A DNA stretch of 5,931 nucleotides. Source: Candidatus Zixiibacteriota bacterium (GTDB lineage Bacteria > Zixibacteria > MSB-5A5 > GN15 > FEB-12). Positions 5,553 to 5,931 of the stretch are shown in pieces. The stretch lies in NCBI GenBank assembly GCA_035380245.1, contig DAOSXA010000015.1, positions 1 to 5,931 on the forward strand. The letters run 5' to 3'. Position 1 is the stretch's first letter, and every line of letters starts with the position of its first letter. A program made the position numbers and the translations under genes. Under the pieces are notes generated by a model. It saw only the letters and a program-made list of their open reading frames with translations, was not told the origin of the DNA and did not search any database.

Positions 5553-5931
5553 CTAATTGTGTGATGCTCGATCTGTAACACGTTCTCTGTATTCGGAGCC
5601 GTTCCGCTCCGTGATGAAGTCGATAGTGCATCGGCAGTTCTCGTGTCTGCGCCATACGTCGTTCCCCGTCCGTCTGACATCTTTATAGTCATAGGTACCT
5701 GCTACGGCTCTACACCATGCACAAGCCCCTGCTTCGGGATGTCTTACGACCTTTGACTGTACTCCGGCATTGCTCAGCACGGTAGCGTTACTCCTAATTG
5801 ACTCGTCGACCACGTTCTGCGAGAAGTTGACTATCTGGTCGTAGAATGTATTCTCGATGTTCACGAACTCGGGATTGTTCCGGAGCTCCGTGACGATGCC
5901 GTACGCTCTGTCGCCGTCAAACATCGGCGGC
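5553..5931 (-). CDS. Minor head (head morphogenesis) protein, MuF/VG15-like C-terminal part, 5' end outside window
   Basis: The frame is open to the window edge (at least two more codons, Pro-Pro, before the Met at 5924), so the true start probably lies outside. The visible 120-odd residues match the C-terminal domain of MuF/VG15-type minor head proteins, carried inside the capsid near the portal. Numbering from that Met, a helix runs through FVNIENTFYDQIVNFSQNVV (20-39). Then come the marks of the domain: RHPEAGACAWC (C68 and C71), AGTYDY (75-80), DVWRRHENCRC (H94, C97 and C99) and a final IDFI strand. The CxxC plus HxxCxC set could bind a metal ion. The protein ends 63 bases before the terminase. 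In related phages the portal gene lies immediately upstream of this gene, so it is expected just outside the window. No toxin domain is visible in the part seen. Confidence 0.82.
   Translation of the reverse strand, partial: PPMFDGDRAYGIVTELRNNPEFVNIENTFYDQIVNFSQNVVDESIRSNATVLSNAGVQSKVVRHPEAGACAWCRAVAGTYDYKDVRRTGNDVWRRHENCRCTIDFITERNGSEYRERVTDRASHN

Noticed and set aside
5486..5692. 68-aa minus-strand frame between the minor head gene and the terminase as a real gene
   Set aside because: Two thirds of it overlaps the well-supported minor head domain, it has only a weak AGGT site, and the protein is low-complexity with no family resemblance. I kept it only as a low-interest finding because of the ATGA junction.
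1..5931. tRNA genes, CRISPR arrays, insertion sequences, direct repeats, attachment sites
   Set aside because: I looked for these on both strands and saw none; the window is almost fully occupied by phage structural genes.

Overview
The window is a late structural (head, neck and tail) gene block of a tailed dsDNA phage or prophage. Every gene I accept lies on the minus strand, so transcription runs from high to low coordinates. The gene set (HK97-fold capsid, GP20/DUF4355-type scaffold, four small connector proteins, a tail-tube protein and a frameshifted tail chaperone pair) is that of a long-tailed siphovirus. Strong AGGAGG-type ribosome binding sites and the flavour of the proteins suggest a Bacillota (Firmicutes, Clostridia-like) host. 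This is inference: no host gene, integrase or attachment site is present, so free phage and prophage cannot be told apart.

Layout in transcription order. The window opens inside a MuF/VG15-like minor head protein (5553-5931, 5' end missing). Next come the large terminase (4101-5489), the scaffold (3586-4059), the major capsid protein (2689-3567) and a 66-aa basic-tailed protein (2489-2689). The connector cassette follows: head-tail adaptor (2076-2483), head closure (1738-2076), gp10-like neck protein (1477-1734) and tail completion/terminator protein (1083-1475). The major tail protein (542-1078) and the tail assembly chaperone (251-520) come next. The last 260 bases are not intergenic. They carry an open reading frame in the -1 frame relative to the chaperone, which resembles the gpT-like half of a tail chaperone and has no start codon of its own. 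It is entered at a GGGGGAA run two codons before the chaperone stop, and it runs off the window.

The genes are packed as one translational unit. Junctions include TAATG (capsid to 66-aa protein), TGATG (adaptor to head closure), gaps of 1 to 5 bases, and ribosome binding sites built from the last codons of the preceding gene. I see no promoter or convincing terminator inside the block. Together the products build the procapsid (scaffold, capsid, minor head protein), package DNA (terminase), seal the head and join it to the tail (four connectors), and make the tail tube (major tail protein and chaperones).

The points most worth attention are the unannotated programmed frameshift product at 1-260, the position of the large terminase downstream of the MuF-like gene rather than at the head of the cluster, and a terminase nuclease motif with Lys where the first catalytic Asp is normally expected. 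I found no wholly new system: this is a recognisable phage morphogenesis module with those peculiarities.
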